Source: Verrucomicrobiaceae bacterium (GTDB taxonomy: Bacteria; Verrucomicrobiota; Verrucomicrobiia; Verrucomicrobiales; Verrucomicrobiaceae). Taken from it: a stretch of 35,560 nucleotides of DNA. The translations under genes were made by a program, and so were the position numbers. Under the pieces are notes generated by a model. It did not search any database, was not told the origin of the DNA, and was given only the letters and a program-made list of their open reading frames with translations. The stretch is taken from positions 1 through 35,560 of the forward strand of contig CANJVS010000003.1 of NCBI GenBank assembly GCA_947477755.1, read 5' to 3'. Below are positions 27,499 through 35,560 of the stretch, piece after piece (within the stretch, counting starts at the first letter, position 1; each line of letters starts with the position of its first letter).

Positions 27499-28104
27499 AT
27501 GTTTACCGGTCTTGTCGAAGCCACAGCAACCGTCATCTCAATCGAGTGCCGAGGTGATGGTGCACGTCTATCATTAAGTGCCGGTATGATGGTTAACGAG
27601 CTGACGCTCGGCGAAAGCGTGGCGGTGAATGGTTGCTGCCTAACCGTTGCTGATTATGACACGGTCGCCCTGACGGTCAGCTTCGACCTGCTCATGCAAA
27701 CACTTCGTGTCACCAGCCTGGGTGACTTGCAGCCTGGAGGCCTGGTGAATCTGGAGCGGGCGATGGCCCTGGGCACGCGCTTCGGTGGACATCTCGTTCA
27801 GGGGCATGTCGATGCAACGGTGAGCATCCTTGATTGGCGAATGATAGGCCAGGATCATCGACTTGAAGTGGAATTGCCTTCGGAACATCGTGGTTTGGTC
27901 ATCCCGAAGGGCTCCATCTGTCTGGACGGCATCTCCCTCACCGCTGCGGAGGTCACCGAAACAAGCGTCGTCTGCTGGATCATCCCGCACACCTACCAAG
28001 TCACGAATCTGCACACGAAGAGGGCAGGGGAGCGACTCAACATCGAGTTCGACATGCTCGGCAAGTATGTTCGCGAGATGATGAAAGCGCAGTCGATGAA
28101 GTGA
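27499..28104 (+). CDS. ribE: Riboflavin synthase (alpha chain)
   Basis: MFTGLVEATATVISIE, GESVAVNGCCLTV, VNLERAMALGTRFGGHLVQGHVDA, VIPKGSICLDGISLTAAEV; lumazine-binding repeat pair. Confidence 0.97.
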   Translation: MFTGLVEATATVISIECRGDGARLSLSAGMMVNELTLGESVAVNGCCLTVADYDTVALTVSFDLLMQTLRVTSLGDLQPGGLVNLERAMALGTRFGGHLVQGHVDATVSILDWRMIGQDHRLEVELPSEHRGLVIPKGSICLDGISLTAAEVTETSVVCWIIPHTYQVTNLHTKRAGERLNIEFDMLGKYVREMMKAQSMK

Positions 28105-28122
28105 AGCGGGATTCAACCCGCT
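28105..28122. terminator. Hairpin between convergent ribE and btuB (possible bidirectional terminator or dispersed palindromic repeat)
   Basis: AGCGGG-ATTCAA-CCCGCT perfect 6-bp stem immediately after the ribE stop; no clear U-tract. Confidence 0.35.
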
Positions 28123-28161
28123 CCACCTGAATCAATGTTGGTGGACTAATGCCAGTTCGGC

Positions 28162-30027
28162 TTAGAAACGAAATTTCACGCCTGCATAGGCACCGGTATC
28201 CAGCGCGGGAAACCCCGGGATCTCCGCATATTGTTCTCCGAGCAAGTTTTCAATTCGGGCAAAAATCTCCGCGTTCCGGCGCAGCCGCCAGGACGCGCTG
28301 AGGCGCACATTCAGGTAATCCTCGACATCCGTCTGTCCAAGTGCGGTGAAGTCCTCGCGATCGATGACATAATTGGCGCTCAGGCTGAAAGTCACATCCT
28401 GATGCGGTTGAACTGTAATGCCGCCCGAGAGCGAGTGACGCGGGCGCCTTACGAGCCTTGCCCGACTCGTATCATCCGTAGCGTCGAGGTAGGTGTAGTT
28501 CAGATTCAAACCGAACCCTTTGCAGGGATTCCAATCGAGCCCCGACTCCAGCCCCTGAGTGGTGGCCTTTCCCACCGCGACAGGGATGTAAAAAGGGGGG
28601 AGATATTGATAAGTATTCCGCAGGTCATTGCGGAAACCTGTCACATGGATTCTGAGCTTGTTGGCCAAAAACGGCTGTTCAATCCCAACCTCATACCCGC
28701 GGCTGCGCTCCGGGTTGAGCAGATTCGGATTGCCACCAAAAACGGGCGTCAAATCCTGAGGTGTCGGTGGAGTGAAAGCGGTGCCGTAGTTGGCATGCAG
28801 CACCGTCTGGATCAAAGGCACACGATAACTCAAGCCTGAGCGCCAGGTCACGGCCTCATTGAAATCTGAGTAGCGATCATAACGCAATCCGCCCAGTAAA
28901 TTCAATCCCGGCAGCACTTCTGCCTGCGACTGCAGAAACAGCGCCAAGTTCGTCTGCGACTGCGCGATGTCCTCCATGCCGGCACTGTCATTGAACCGCG
29001 TGATGAATTGATCCTGCAGCCATGTACCTGCCGTGATGGACCATTGATCCATGACCTGGACCACGCTTTGATATTCCAGGAAATCCGAGCGCGATGAAAT
29101 GCGATTGTTAGGCTGCCCCCCCCCGGGGAAACCCGTGGCCACCTGCCGGAACTGACTGTGTGAAAATGTCAGGGTCTGTTTCCAGCGCTCGTTCGTCTCC
29201 CATATCAGCCTTGGAGAAGCGCTCCAAAATTCAGTTAACAAATGATTATTCTGATCATTCACCGCAATTGTTCCAGGCGTACCGACATCCGCCGTGTAGT
29301 GGCGCAGATCCAGGTCAAATCGCAGGCTGTCGTCAATCTGATAGCCCATCTTGCCCGCCGCGCTGGTCTGCTGAAACTGGCTGTTGATTCGCTGTCCCTG
29401 AATATCCGTCCTGCTTGCTTCAAAGCCCCAGTCCAAGTCTCCGGCTGAACCCAGCGTGCTGATGCCTTCACGGAATGTTCCATAGCTTCCGGTCTCAAAG
29501 AACGTTGTCGTCTCAGGCTTCACTAAACCGCGTCCGCTTCGAGTGATGATATTGATCACGCCACCCATGGTACGTCCTCCATAAATGCTGGCCGCCGGAC
29601 CGCGCAGCACCTCGATGCGCTCCACATTGTCCAGAGTTGTGGTTTCGAGATTGAAGGATCCGGCAAGGTTTCCAGGCATCGGCCGCCCATCGATGAGCAG
29701 CGCCGTGTCCTTTGTCGTCGTTCCTCGAACCATCACGGTGGCGACGTTGCCGGTGACGCCGGGTGTGGCGATGGTCAACCCCGGCACAGCTCTCAGCGCG
29801 TCTGGCAGCAGGGGATACTTTTCCTGATCAATTTTTTTTCGATCGATGACCGTGATGCTTGATGCTGTTCGCCAGGCTTCAGTCTCGGTCTTTGTTGCCG
29901 TGATCACCGTCACCGGCAATTCCTTCACGGGTTCATTCTCTTCCGCTCCATGCAGCAGATGGCTGCTAAGGAGTGTGATCCCTGCGAATCTGAGTGCGGG
30001 GCATAGTCGTGTCTTTGGATATGTCAT
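28162..30027 (-). CDS. btuB: TonB-dependent outer membrane receptor, BtuB-like (probable cobalamin receptor)
   Basis: Plug domain TVITATKTETEAWRTASSITVIDRKKID...LRAVPGLTIATPG...VMVRGTTTKDTALLIDGRPM...ERIEVLRGPAASIYGGRTMGGVINIITRSG; beta-barrel ending in aromatic GVKFRF; start at 30027 gives a signal peptide. Cobalamin riboswitch immediately upstream. Confidence 0.88.
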   Translation of the reverse strand: MTYPKTRLCPALRFAGITLLSSHLLHGAEENEPVKELPVTVITATKTETEAWRTASSITVIDRKKIDQEKYPLLPDALRAVPGLTIATPGVTGNVATVMVRGTTTKDTALLIDGRPMPGNLAGSFNLETTTLDNVERIEVLRGPAASIYGGRTMGGVINIITRSGRGLVKPETTTFFETGSYGTFREGISTLGSAGDLDWGFEASRTDIQGQRINSQFQQTSAAGKMGYQIDDSLRFDLDLRHYTADVGTPGTIAVNDQNNHLLTEFWSASPRLIWETNERWKQTLTFSHSQFRQVATGFPGGGQPNNRISSRSDFLEYQSVVQVMDQWSITAGTWLQDQFITRFNDSAGMEDIAQSQTNLALFLQSQAEVLPGLNLLGGLRYDRYSDFNEAVTWRSGLSYRVPLIQTVLHANYGTAFTPPTPQDLTPVFGGNPNLLNPERSRGYEVGIEQPFLANKLRIHVTGFRNDLRNTYQYLPPFYIPVAVGKATTQGLESGLDWNPCKGFGLNLNYTYLDATDDTSRARLVRRPRHSLSGGITVQPHQDVTFSLSANYVIDREDFTALGQTDVEDYLNVRLSASWRLRRNAEIFARIENLLGEQYAEIPGFPALDTGAYAGVKFRF

Positions 30028-30089
30028 TGGGGCCGTTGCTTCATTACTTGCGATGAAGTGTGAACCCGCCGTTCTCCACATGAAGGGGC

Positions 30090-30290
30090 GGGCGTGAGCA
30101 TTCGGAGAGAGATATTCGGACTCCGGGTTTGTGTGTGGTTGCCCGCACGCCTCTCTCACTCGCCTTCACCCTTGGTTGCCCTCGGATTGACTTTGCCCGC
30201 GAATCATCACTGACCAGCGTGTTGTGAAATTGTGACCCGTTACCGCAGCGCGACTGTGGCCGATTTTCACGGCCTTCCCTGCATCTACGA
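30090..30290 (-). promoter_or_regulatory. Cobalamin (B12) riboswitch upstream of the TonB-dependent receptor; boundaries approximate
   Basis: Minus strand reads AGGGAAGGCCGTGAAAATCGGCCACAGTCGCGCTGCGGTAAC (matches the conserved GGGAA..GGUGaAAaUCc..CaG..CGC.CUG..AAC core) and ends with a B12-box-like AGTCCGAATATCTCTC (30107-30122), about 80 nt before the btuB ATG. Confidence 0.85.
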
Positions 30291-30522
30291 ATGACTGCCC
30301 GGATCATCATCATGACCCGGGACGAATAAAGAAAACGTTGCGCTGCAAGCGCGCCGCCGTGGTTGGCAATACCGGATCAGCCATGGTCATGCAAGCGGAT
30401 GTTGCCTTAGGGATCAGACAAGTTCCCGGGATCTCACGCATCTTTGATAGTGTTCCGGATTTTCATGGGGCAGGGGCACCTTTCCGCTTCATCTGCTTCC
30501 AACTTACGCTATCCTCAGTTGC

Positions 30523-31737
30523 ATGGACTCGGCCCGGCTCATCGAAAGCGCTCAACAGCATCTGCCCGCCGCACTGGAATGGCTCCGGCGCATGGTTCAG
30601 ATCAACAGCTACACCTCAAATGTTGCAGGCGTTAACGCGCTGGGCCAACTCACCGCCGAGTGTTTCGCTTCAATGGGTTTCACCGCCCAATTCATCCCGG
30701 CCACCGATCCTCAGCATGGCAGTCATCTTTTCCTCAGTCGCGGTCCATTGGACCTGCCGGCTGTCGTCCTTGTGACTCATCTGGATACCGTTTTTCCATC
30801 CGAAGAAGAGCTCCGAAACAATTTCAATTGGCAGCCTGAAGCCTCCCGAATCTATGGCCCTGGAACCGTCGATAACAAAGGAGGCACGGCACTCATTTGG
30901 CTCATGTTGCGTGTTCTGATGGATGTCCATCCTGCGCTTTTTGAATCTACCACTTGGCTCATTGCCGCCAATTCTGCTGAAGAGGTCATCGGCACCGATT
31001 TTGCTGAACGCACCTCCGAACTGTGTCACCACGCCGCGCGTGCCGTGCTCGTTTTCGAAGGCGGACCGCGAGAGGGCAAGGACTGGCACCTTGTCACTTC
31101 ACGGAAAGGCCGGGCCGAATACCGGATCACTTGCACCGGACGTGCCGCTCACGCCGGCAGCAGTCATGCTGAGGGTATCAATGCTATCGTCGAACTCGCC
31201 CGGTTGCTGCCAAAAGTTGCGGCACTCACATCTCCAGAGAGCGAACTGACCGTCAATATTGCCAACATTCAGGGTGGAACTGCTCTTAACCGCGTGCCTC
31301 ACGAGGCCACTGCTGAGTTGGAGATGCGTGCCTTTGATCCCGAGGCGCTTAGCCTGGCCGGAATGGTGCTGGAGAGCATGGGAGGAGTGGCTGAAGGCGG
31401 CGCACTGGTACAAATTGACTGTGTCGGTCGGACTCGTGCCTGGCCAGGTGGCGACGGCACCCAGGCCTTGTTTGAACTTTGGGCCAAACATGCCGACACG
31501 CTCGGCATTAAAGCGATTTCAATGAAACGTGGAGGGCTTAGCGATGCCAATTATCTTTGCCAACTAGGCCCGACACTTGATGCACTTGGTCCGGTGGGTG
31601 GCAATGCTCATTGCTCTGAGCGCACTTCAGACGGCACTAAAATTCCTGAATATGTCGAACAAGACAGCTTTGTGCCAAAGGCTGTATTGAACCTCCTCGC
31701 CTTGGAGGATTTTCTCGCCAGCCAGCCGAATCCATGA
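30523..31737 (+). CDS. M20-family metallopeptidase (glutamate carboxypeptidase-like)
   Basis: VLVTHLDTVFP, IYGPGTVDNKGGTALIW, IAANSAEEVIG, SRKGRAEYRITCTGRAAHAGSSHAEGINAIVELARLLP, GLSDANYLC, LGPVGGNAH. Confidence 0.92.
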   Translation: MDSARLIESAQQHLPAALEWLRRMVQINSYTSNVAGVNALGQLTAECFASMGFTAQFIPATDPQHGSHLFLSRGPLDLPAVVLVTHLDTVFPSEEELRNNFNWQPEASRIYGPGTVDNKGGTALIWLMLRVLMDVHPALFESTTWLIAANSAEEVIGTDFAERTSELCHHAARAVLVFEGGPREGKDWHLVTSRKGRAEYRITCTGRAAHAGSSHAEGINAIVELARLLPKVAALTSPESELTVNIANIQGGTALNRVPHEATAELEMRAFDPEALSLAGMVLESMGGVAEGGALVQIDCVGRTRAWPGGDGTQALFELWAKHADTLGIKAISMKRGGLSDANYLCQLGPTLDALGPVGGNAHCSERTSDGTKIPEYVEQDSFVPKAVLNLLALEDFLASQPNP

Positions 31738-31815
31738 TCTCGAGATGCCTCCCAGGACATGCAGTAGCTGTCCCGCGGGTCGTTTTAATAACTACATACA
31801 ATGTATGTAAAGTAT

Positions 31816-31823
31816 AGTCTTGT
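31816..31823. repeat. Left copy of 8-bp target-site duplication AGTCTTGT
   Basis: Identical to 33065-33072; abuts the left inverted repeat. Confidence 0.8.
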
Positions 31824-31841
31824 GGTGGTGGGTCAGATGCT

Positions 31842-32267
31842 TTATGGTAAATCAGTTCGATAAGCGATCCCCGGCTTGCGAACCACTGGATCAGGGCCGC
31901 CGCTCTCAGGATCGAGATACCATGGAGTTCTTGGAGCCTGCGGAGTAAACGTTTTTGGCGTTCTCCGTGGAGCGCTGAACTTCAAACGTGTAAACGCCTG
32001 CTCAAACTGAAGCCTTTCCCGTTCAGCTAAAGACTCGTCCATCATGGCAATGACGTCTTCAAGCGTCCATTGGTGATCAGAGATTCCAGCGGCCTGTGCT
32101 GGCGTCTTCTTGATTGTGCTATGCTTGCGGCAGAAATTGTAGTTCATGAATGACAGCGCCAGCATGTGGCAGTGATTTTCTGTCTTCTTGCTGAATGCGT
32201 TTGTGAGGCGTGTGAAACGGCGGTTTCCCATGCGAATCGTGAGGTTGGCGCGCTCAACGTAGCTAGT
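31842..32267 (-). pseudogene. IS1-family transposase, C-terminal fragment (N-terminus missing)
   Basis: Minus-strand frame reads STSYVERANLTIRMGNRRFTRLTNAFSKKTENHCHMLALSFMNYNFCRKHSTIKKTPAQAAGI, the C-terminal signature of IS1-type transposases. An in-frame TAA lies just upstream of this segment; the listed ORF starts at 32231 on an internal Met. Confidence 0.8.
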
Positions 32268-32867
32268 GCTCGTGCCATTTTAAAAGCGCGACAAATGCGG
32301 GTATTTGATGGCGAAGTTTTTACCCGCTACGCAGAAGCGGCAGAATCTTTTGTTATCTCAGTGGCAAAAGTTGGGATTATTGCCCTAATTGATGAGGCCA
32401 CAGGACATCAAGACTCACGACCAAGAGACGATCTCCAAAAACACCTCGATAAGTATCTCAAAAAGGAATTTGCCGCATGGTCTAAGCGATTCCCGGACGA
32501 TTTTTATGAAGAGATGTATCGCCTCAAAGGCTGGCAGTGGCAAGGTATGAAGGTCAATCGCTTCCAAGTCGTAGCATTTTACACAAACGATCTGATTTAT
32601 TCACGACTGACACCAGGGATGCTTGAAGAGCTTCAACAGATAAATCCAGCAAATGAGTTTGGGTTACGCAATCACAAACACCATCAGCATCTAACGCATG
32701 ATATTGGACATCCCGCTTTGCAGCAGCATTTATATGCCATTATCGGCATGATGAGAGCATCGACCAGTTGGGGGCCTTTTGTGCGGATGATCGACCGCGC
32801 TTTCCCAAAAATTGGCTCTACTTATGCGCTTGCCCTTGATGATGATGAACTAAATCCACCTGATTAA
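32166..32867 (+). pseudogene. P63C-domain protein, 5'-truncated (homology begins at about 32265-32280)
   Basis: ILKARQ...AESFVISVAKVGIIALIDEATGHQDSRPRDDLQKHLDKYLKKEFAAWSKRFPDDFYEEMYRLKGW...HKHHQHLTHDIGHPALQQHLYAIIGMMRASTSWGPFVRMIDRAFPK is P63C-like. The first ~35 codons of the listed ORF are antisense to transposase sequence, so the native N-terminus is absent. Confidence 0.75.
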
Positions 32868-32995
32868 TTTGGCTTTGGGTCAGCTTTCTCCAATACCTTT
32901 GCAAACACCCTTTGGGCCGCAGAAACACCGCTTTCTGCGGCTTTTGCTTTGGCTTTGCGGGTGGCTTGCTTCTTGGTTGTGCGCGTCTTTGTCAT
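32864..32995 (-). CDS. Small Lys-rich ORF (43 aa) inside the mobile element
   Basis: ATG at 32995, stop TAA at 32864-32866: MTKTRTTKKQATRKAKAKAAESGVSAAQRVFAKVLEKADPKPN. Convergent with and overlapping the 3' end of the P63C ORF by 4 bp. Not in the supplied ORF list. Confidence 0.45.
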   Translation of the reverse strand: MTKTRTTKKQATRKAKAKAAESGVSAAQRVFAKVLEKADPKPN

Positions 32996-33064
32996 GCGCT
33001 AAAGTAGCATGTTTGGAAGAAATCGGGAATCTATAATTTCTATCAATCGGTGTGACCCACTACC

Positions 33065-33072
33065 AGTCTTGT
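33065..33072. repeat. Right copy of 8-bp target-site duplication AGTCTTGT
   Basis: Identical to 31816-31823; abuts the right inverted repeat. Confidence 0.8.
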
Positions 33073-33176
33073 GGTAGCCTGTGGCTAGCTTGTAGGTTTG
33101 AGAATTGCGGGTCAAAAACCAGCCATTCACGTGATTCATGGTAAAGATCTATGGGACGGGCTTATTCAAAAAGAAA

Positions 33177-34151
33177 TCAGGACAAGCCCCAATGGTTTGG
33201 TGGAATACGGATCTCCAGCCATTCTGCAGTTGTTGAAAATTCTGTGAGTTGGCGCTGTTCAGAACTCAGTGCGGCTGGGACGATGGCAAAGTCACCAGCC
33301 TGAAGCTGAGTGTTAGCAGTTGTTAATTGGCCCTTGATCATGGCGATGACCAAATGTTCACCGGATTCTCCAACCACTGACTGGCCGGCGCGATTGCGGC
33401 GAATTTCAAAGAACTCACTGGAGATGAGGTTTCCGTTAGCGTCGGCATTCTGGAAACTCGGGGCCGCAGTTTCGAAATCAATGCTGCGAAGTGATTTCTG
33501 GAGATGCAGCTCTCGTGGCTTTCCATCAAGACCGAGGCGGTTCCAATCAAACACCCGATAGGTTGTGTCGCTATTTTGCTGCACTTCGAAAATAACGAGA
33601 CCACCGCCGATGGCGTGGATCAGTCCGCTCGGAATGTAGAGACAGTCTCCGGGTTTTGGCTCCATGACCTGGACACATTCGATCATCGTCCCGTCGTGGA
33701 TGGATTGCTCAAGAATTTGCGGTGTCACGCCATGGCGGAGACCGGCATAAAGCTTTGCTCCAGGCTCAGCATGAATCACGTACCACATTTCCGTCTTCGG
33801 GTCTCCGCCCAGTTCGGCAGCCAGGTGCGCTGGTGGATGAACCTGAATGGAGAGATCATCACAGGCATCAAGGATCTTCATCAGGAGCGGATAACGAGCA
33901 GCAGGATGGCTCATTAAGGCCTTTCCAAAGACGGCTTCGCGGTGCCCGGTCCATAGATCATGCAGAGAAACCTGCTGGCCATTGCTAATTGTGCAGACGC
34001 TCTGCTCAAGGGGGCGATCGCTGATTTCCCACGACTCACCGAACGGACTTTGAGGGTCCGGTAGCGTCCGATTCAGCAAAGTCTCCAATCTCCTTCCGCC
34101 CCACATGCGGGTTTGATAGAGCGGTTGAAACGTTAAAAGTGAATCGAACAT
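33177..34151 (-). CDS. manA: Mannose-6-phosphate isomerase, class I
   Basis: LYQTRMWGGRRLETLL, GESWEISDR, PLLMKILDACDDLSIQVHPPAHLAAELGGDPKTEMWYVIHAEPGAKLYAGLRHGV, VMEPKPGDCLYIPSGLIHAIGGGLVIFEVQQNSDTTYRVFDW. Confidence 0.95.
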   Translation of the reverse strand: MFDSLLTFQPLYQTRMWGGRRLETLLNRTLPDPQSPFGESWEISDRPLEQSVCTISNGQQVSLHDLWTGHREAVFGKALMSHPAARYPLLMKILDACDDLSIQVHPPAHLAAELGGDPKTEMWYVIHAEPGAKLYAGLRHGVTPQILEQSIHDGTMIECVQVMEPKPGDCLYIPSGLIHAIGGGLVIFEVQQNSDTTYRVFDWNRLGLDGKPRELHLQKSLRSIDFETAAPSFQNADANGNLISSEFFEIRRNRAGQSVVGESGEHLVIAMIKGQLTTANTQLQAGDFAIVPAALSSEQRQLTEFSTTAEWLEIRIPPNHWGLS

Positions 34152-34349
34152 GCTGACTGTGAACGGTTAAAGCCATCTTCTGCAAGTTTTGGCATGTCCA
34201 ATCCGCAGCGGACCAAACAGCAATCCCGTGGTGGAGGGAACCATGAGGCCACCCCGGTATACAGGCTCACGCTACCAATGGGCGTGATCGCAAATGGCAG
34301 CAAGTAATGCTTGCAGCTTGGCGTTGTTTTCGGGCAATCTTTAATCTCT

Positions 34350-35560
34350 ATGGAAAACACACCCGACACCACGTCGCGCCGCGACTTTTTGAAAAACTCC
34401 ACCAAGGCGGTCGCTGGACTGTCCGTCCTCTCAGGCATTCAGATTCCTTATGTCCACGCGGCTGGTGATGACACGATCAACATCGCTCTCGTAGGTTGTG
34501 GCGGTCGCGGCACAGGAGCAGCGAGCAACTCCATGGGAGTGAAGCAGCGCACACGCCTCGTCGCCATGGCGGATGTGCAGGAAAGCCGCTTGGAAGCCAG
34601 CTTTGCCGGCCTGAGCGCCAAACACCCTGATCGCTTTTCGGTTTCTGCGGATGCCAAATTCATCGGCTTTGATGCCTATAAGAAAGCCATTGATGTCCTG
34701 AAACCGGGCGACGTGGTCGTGCTGGCGACACCTCCAGCCTTCCGCTGGGTGCAGTTTAAATATGCCATCGAAAAAGGCGTGAACGTCTTCATGGAAAAAC
34801 CCATTTGCGTGGACGCACCGAGCGGCAAGCGCATGCTGGCTCTGGGTGAAGAGGCCAAGGCTAAAAACATGAAAGTGGGCGTGGGTCTCATGTGCCGTCA
34901 CTGCCGCGTTCGTGGCGAGCTTTTTGACCGCATTCAGCAGGGGGAAATCGGCGACATCATCCTGGGCCGGGCCTATCGTCTCCAAGGCCCGGTTGGCACC
35001 TGCTTCACCCTGCCCCGTGACCCGAATACGGAAAAGAGCGAACTGCTCTGGCAGATCAAAAACTTCCACTCTTTCCTCTGGGCTTCAGGGGGTGCCTTCA
35101 GCGACTTCAACATTCATAACATTGATGAAATCTGCTGGATGAAGAATGACTGGCCGGTTGAAGCCAAAGCCACCGGAGGACGCTCAGACCGCGGGATTCA
35201 CATCGATCAAAACTTTGACCATTACAGCGTCGAGTACACCTTCCGCGATGGCAGCAAATTCTGGCTTGAAGGCCGCAATGCCATGAAGACGCACAATGAG
35301 TTTGCCAGCTATGTGCACGGGTCCAAGGGCATGGCCGTGATCTCCACCGCAGGTCATTTCCCTTCCCGCGCAATGACATTCAAGGGTCAAAACAAGAATC
35401 CCAAGGAGATCATCTGGCGTGGACCCAAGGTTGAGCCAAACCCATACGACCTGGAATGGCAGGATCTGATCGACGCCATTCACAACGACAAGCCCTACAA
35501 TGAAGTTGAGCGCGGCGCGAAGAGCAGCCTCGTCACCGTCATGGGTCGTATGTCGGCACA
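34350..35560 (+). CDS. Gfo/Idh/MocA-family oxidoreductase with Tat signal, 3'-truncated by window edge
   Basis: Read directly from sequence (absent from the ORF list because no stop lies in the window): MENTPDTTSRRDFLKNSTKAVAGLSVLSGIQIPYVHA (Tat RRDFLK), INIALVGCGGRGTGAASNSM, VLATPPAFRWVQFKYAIEKGVNVFMEKPICVDAP. Confidence 0.92.
   Translation, partial: MENTPDTTSRRDFLKNSTKAVAGLSVLSGIQIPYVHAAGDDTINIALVGCGGRGTGAASNSMGVKQRTRLVAMADVQESRLEASFAGLSAKHPDRFSVSADAKFIGFDAYKKAIDVLKPGDVVVLATPPAFRWVQFKYAIEKGVNVFMEKPICVDAPSGKRMLALGEEAKAKNMKVGVGLMCRHCRVRGELFDRIQQGEIGDIILGRAYRLQGPVGTCFTLPRDPNTEKSELLWQIKNFHSFLWASGGAFSDFNIHNIDEICWMKNDWPVEAKATGGRSDRGIHIDQNFDHYSVEYTFRDGSKFWLEGRNAMKTHNEFASYVHGSKGMAVISTAGHFPSRAMTFKGQNKNPKEIIWRGPKVEPNPYDLEWQDLIDAIHNDKPYNEVERGAKSSLVTVMGRMSA

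Larger units (their letters stand above)
31824..33064. mobile_element. IS1-family-like, internally rearranged insertion element (1241 bp) with terminal inverted repeats and 8-bp target-site duplication
   Basis: Left end GGTGGTGGGTCAGA (31824-31837); right end reverse complement GGTAGTGGGTCACA (33064-33051), 12/14 identical; flanked by AGTCTTGT at 31816-31823 and 33065-33072. Encloses an IS1-type transposase C-terminus whose stop codon lies 5 bp inside the left IR. Confidence 0.85.

Noticed and set aside
30044-30313. 89-aa minus-strand ORF upstream of the TonB receptor
   Set aside because: Overlaps the cobalamin riboswitch and has no protein homology; non-coding explanation preferred.
33160-33190. 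GGGCTTATTC...GGACAAGCCC imperfect inverted repeat at the manA 3' end
   Set aside because: Mismatched stem overlapping the manA coding end; not convincing as a terminator.

Overview
This looks like an ordinary chromosomal stretch, probably from a Verrucomicrobia-like bacterium. The lineage is inferred from gene content (double-length UvrA, kinase fused to an F5/8C-like domain) and was not tested. I support about 25 protein-coding genes, read by eye from the ORF track. They are: a hybrid histidine kinase (open at the left edge) and a convergent LuxR-type response regulator; accA; a LysM protein with a degenerate L,D-transpeptidase-like C-terminus; a conserved hypothetical; a secreted alpha/beta hydrolase; a Ser/Thr kinase fused to a discoidin-like domain; a fused ADP-forming acyl-CoA synthetase; glgP; rsmI; lptE; a TPR lipoprotein-like gene; an orphan GcvH-like lipoyl protein; a PQQ/BamB-like propeller; a four-cassette (tandem) UvrA of about 1.9 kaa; a zinc-ribbon membrane protein; sufT; khpA and rpsP plus a small Lys/Ala-rich basic protein; ribE; a BtuB-type TonB-dependent receptor preceded by a cobalamin riboswitch; an M20 peptidase; manA; and a Tat-exported Gfo/Idh/MocA oxidoreductase running off the right edge. 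The most unusual accessory feature is a 1241-bp element at 31824-33064. It has terminal inverted repeats (GGTgGTGGGTCAgA / GGTaGTGGGTCAcA) and a perfect 8-bp flanking direct repeat (AGTCTTGT). Inside are only the C-terminal part of an IS1-type transposase, a 5'-truncated P63C-domain gene and a tiny Lys-rich ORF, which suggests an internally deleted, non-autonomous IS1-type element carrying a passenger gene.
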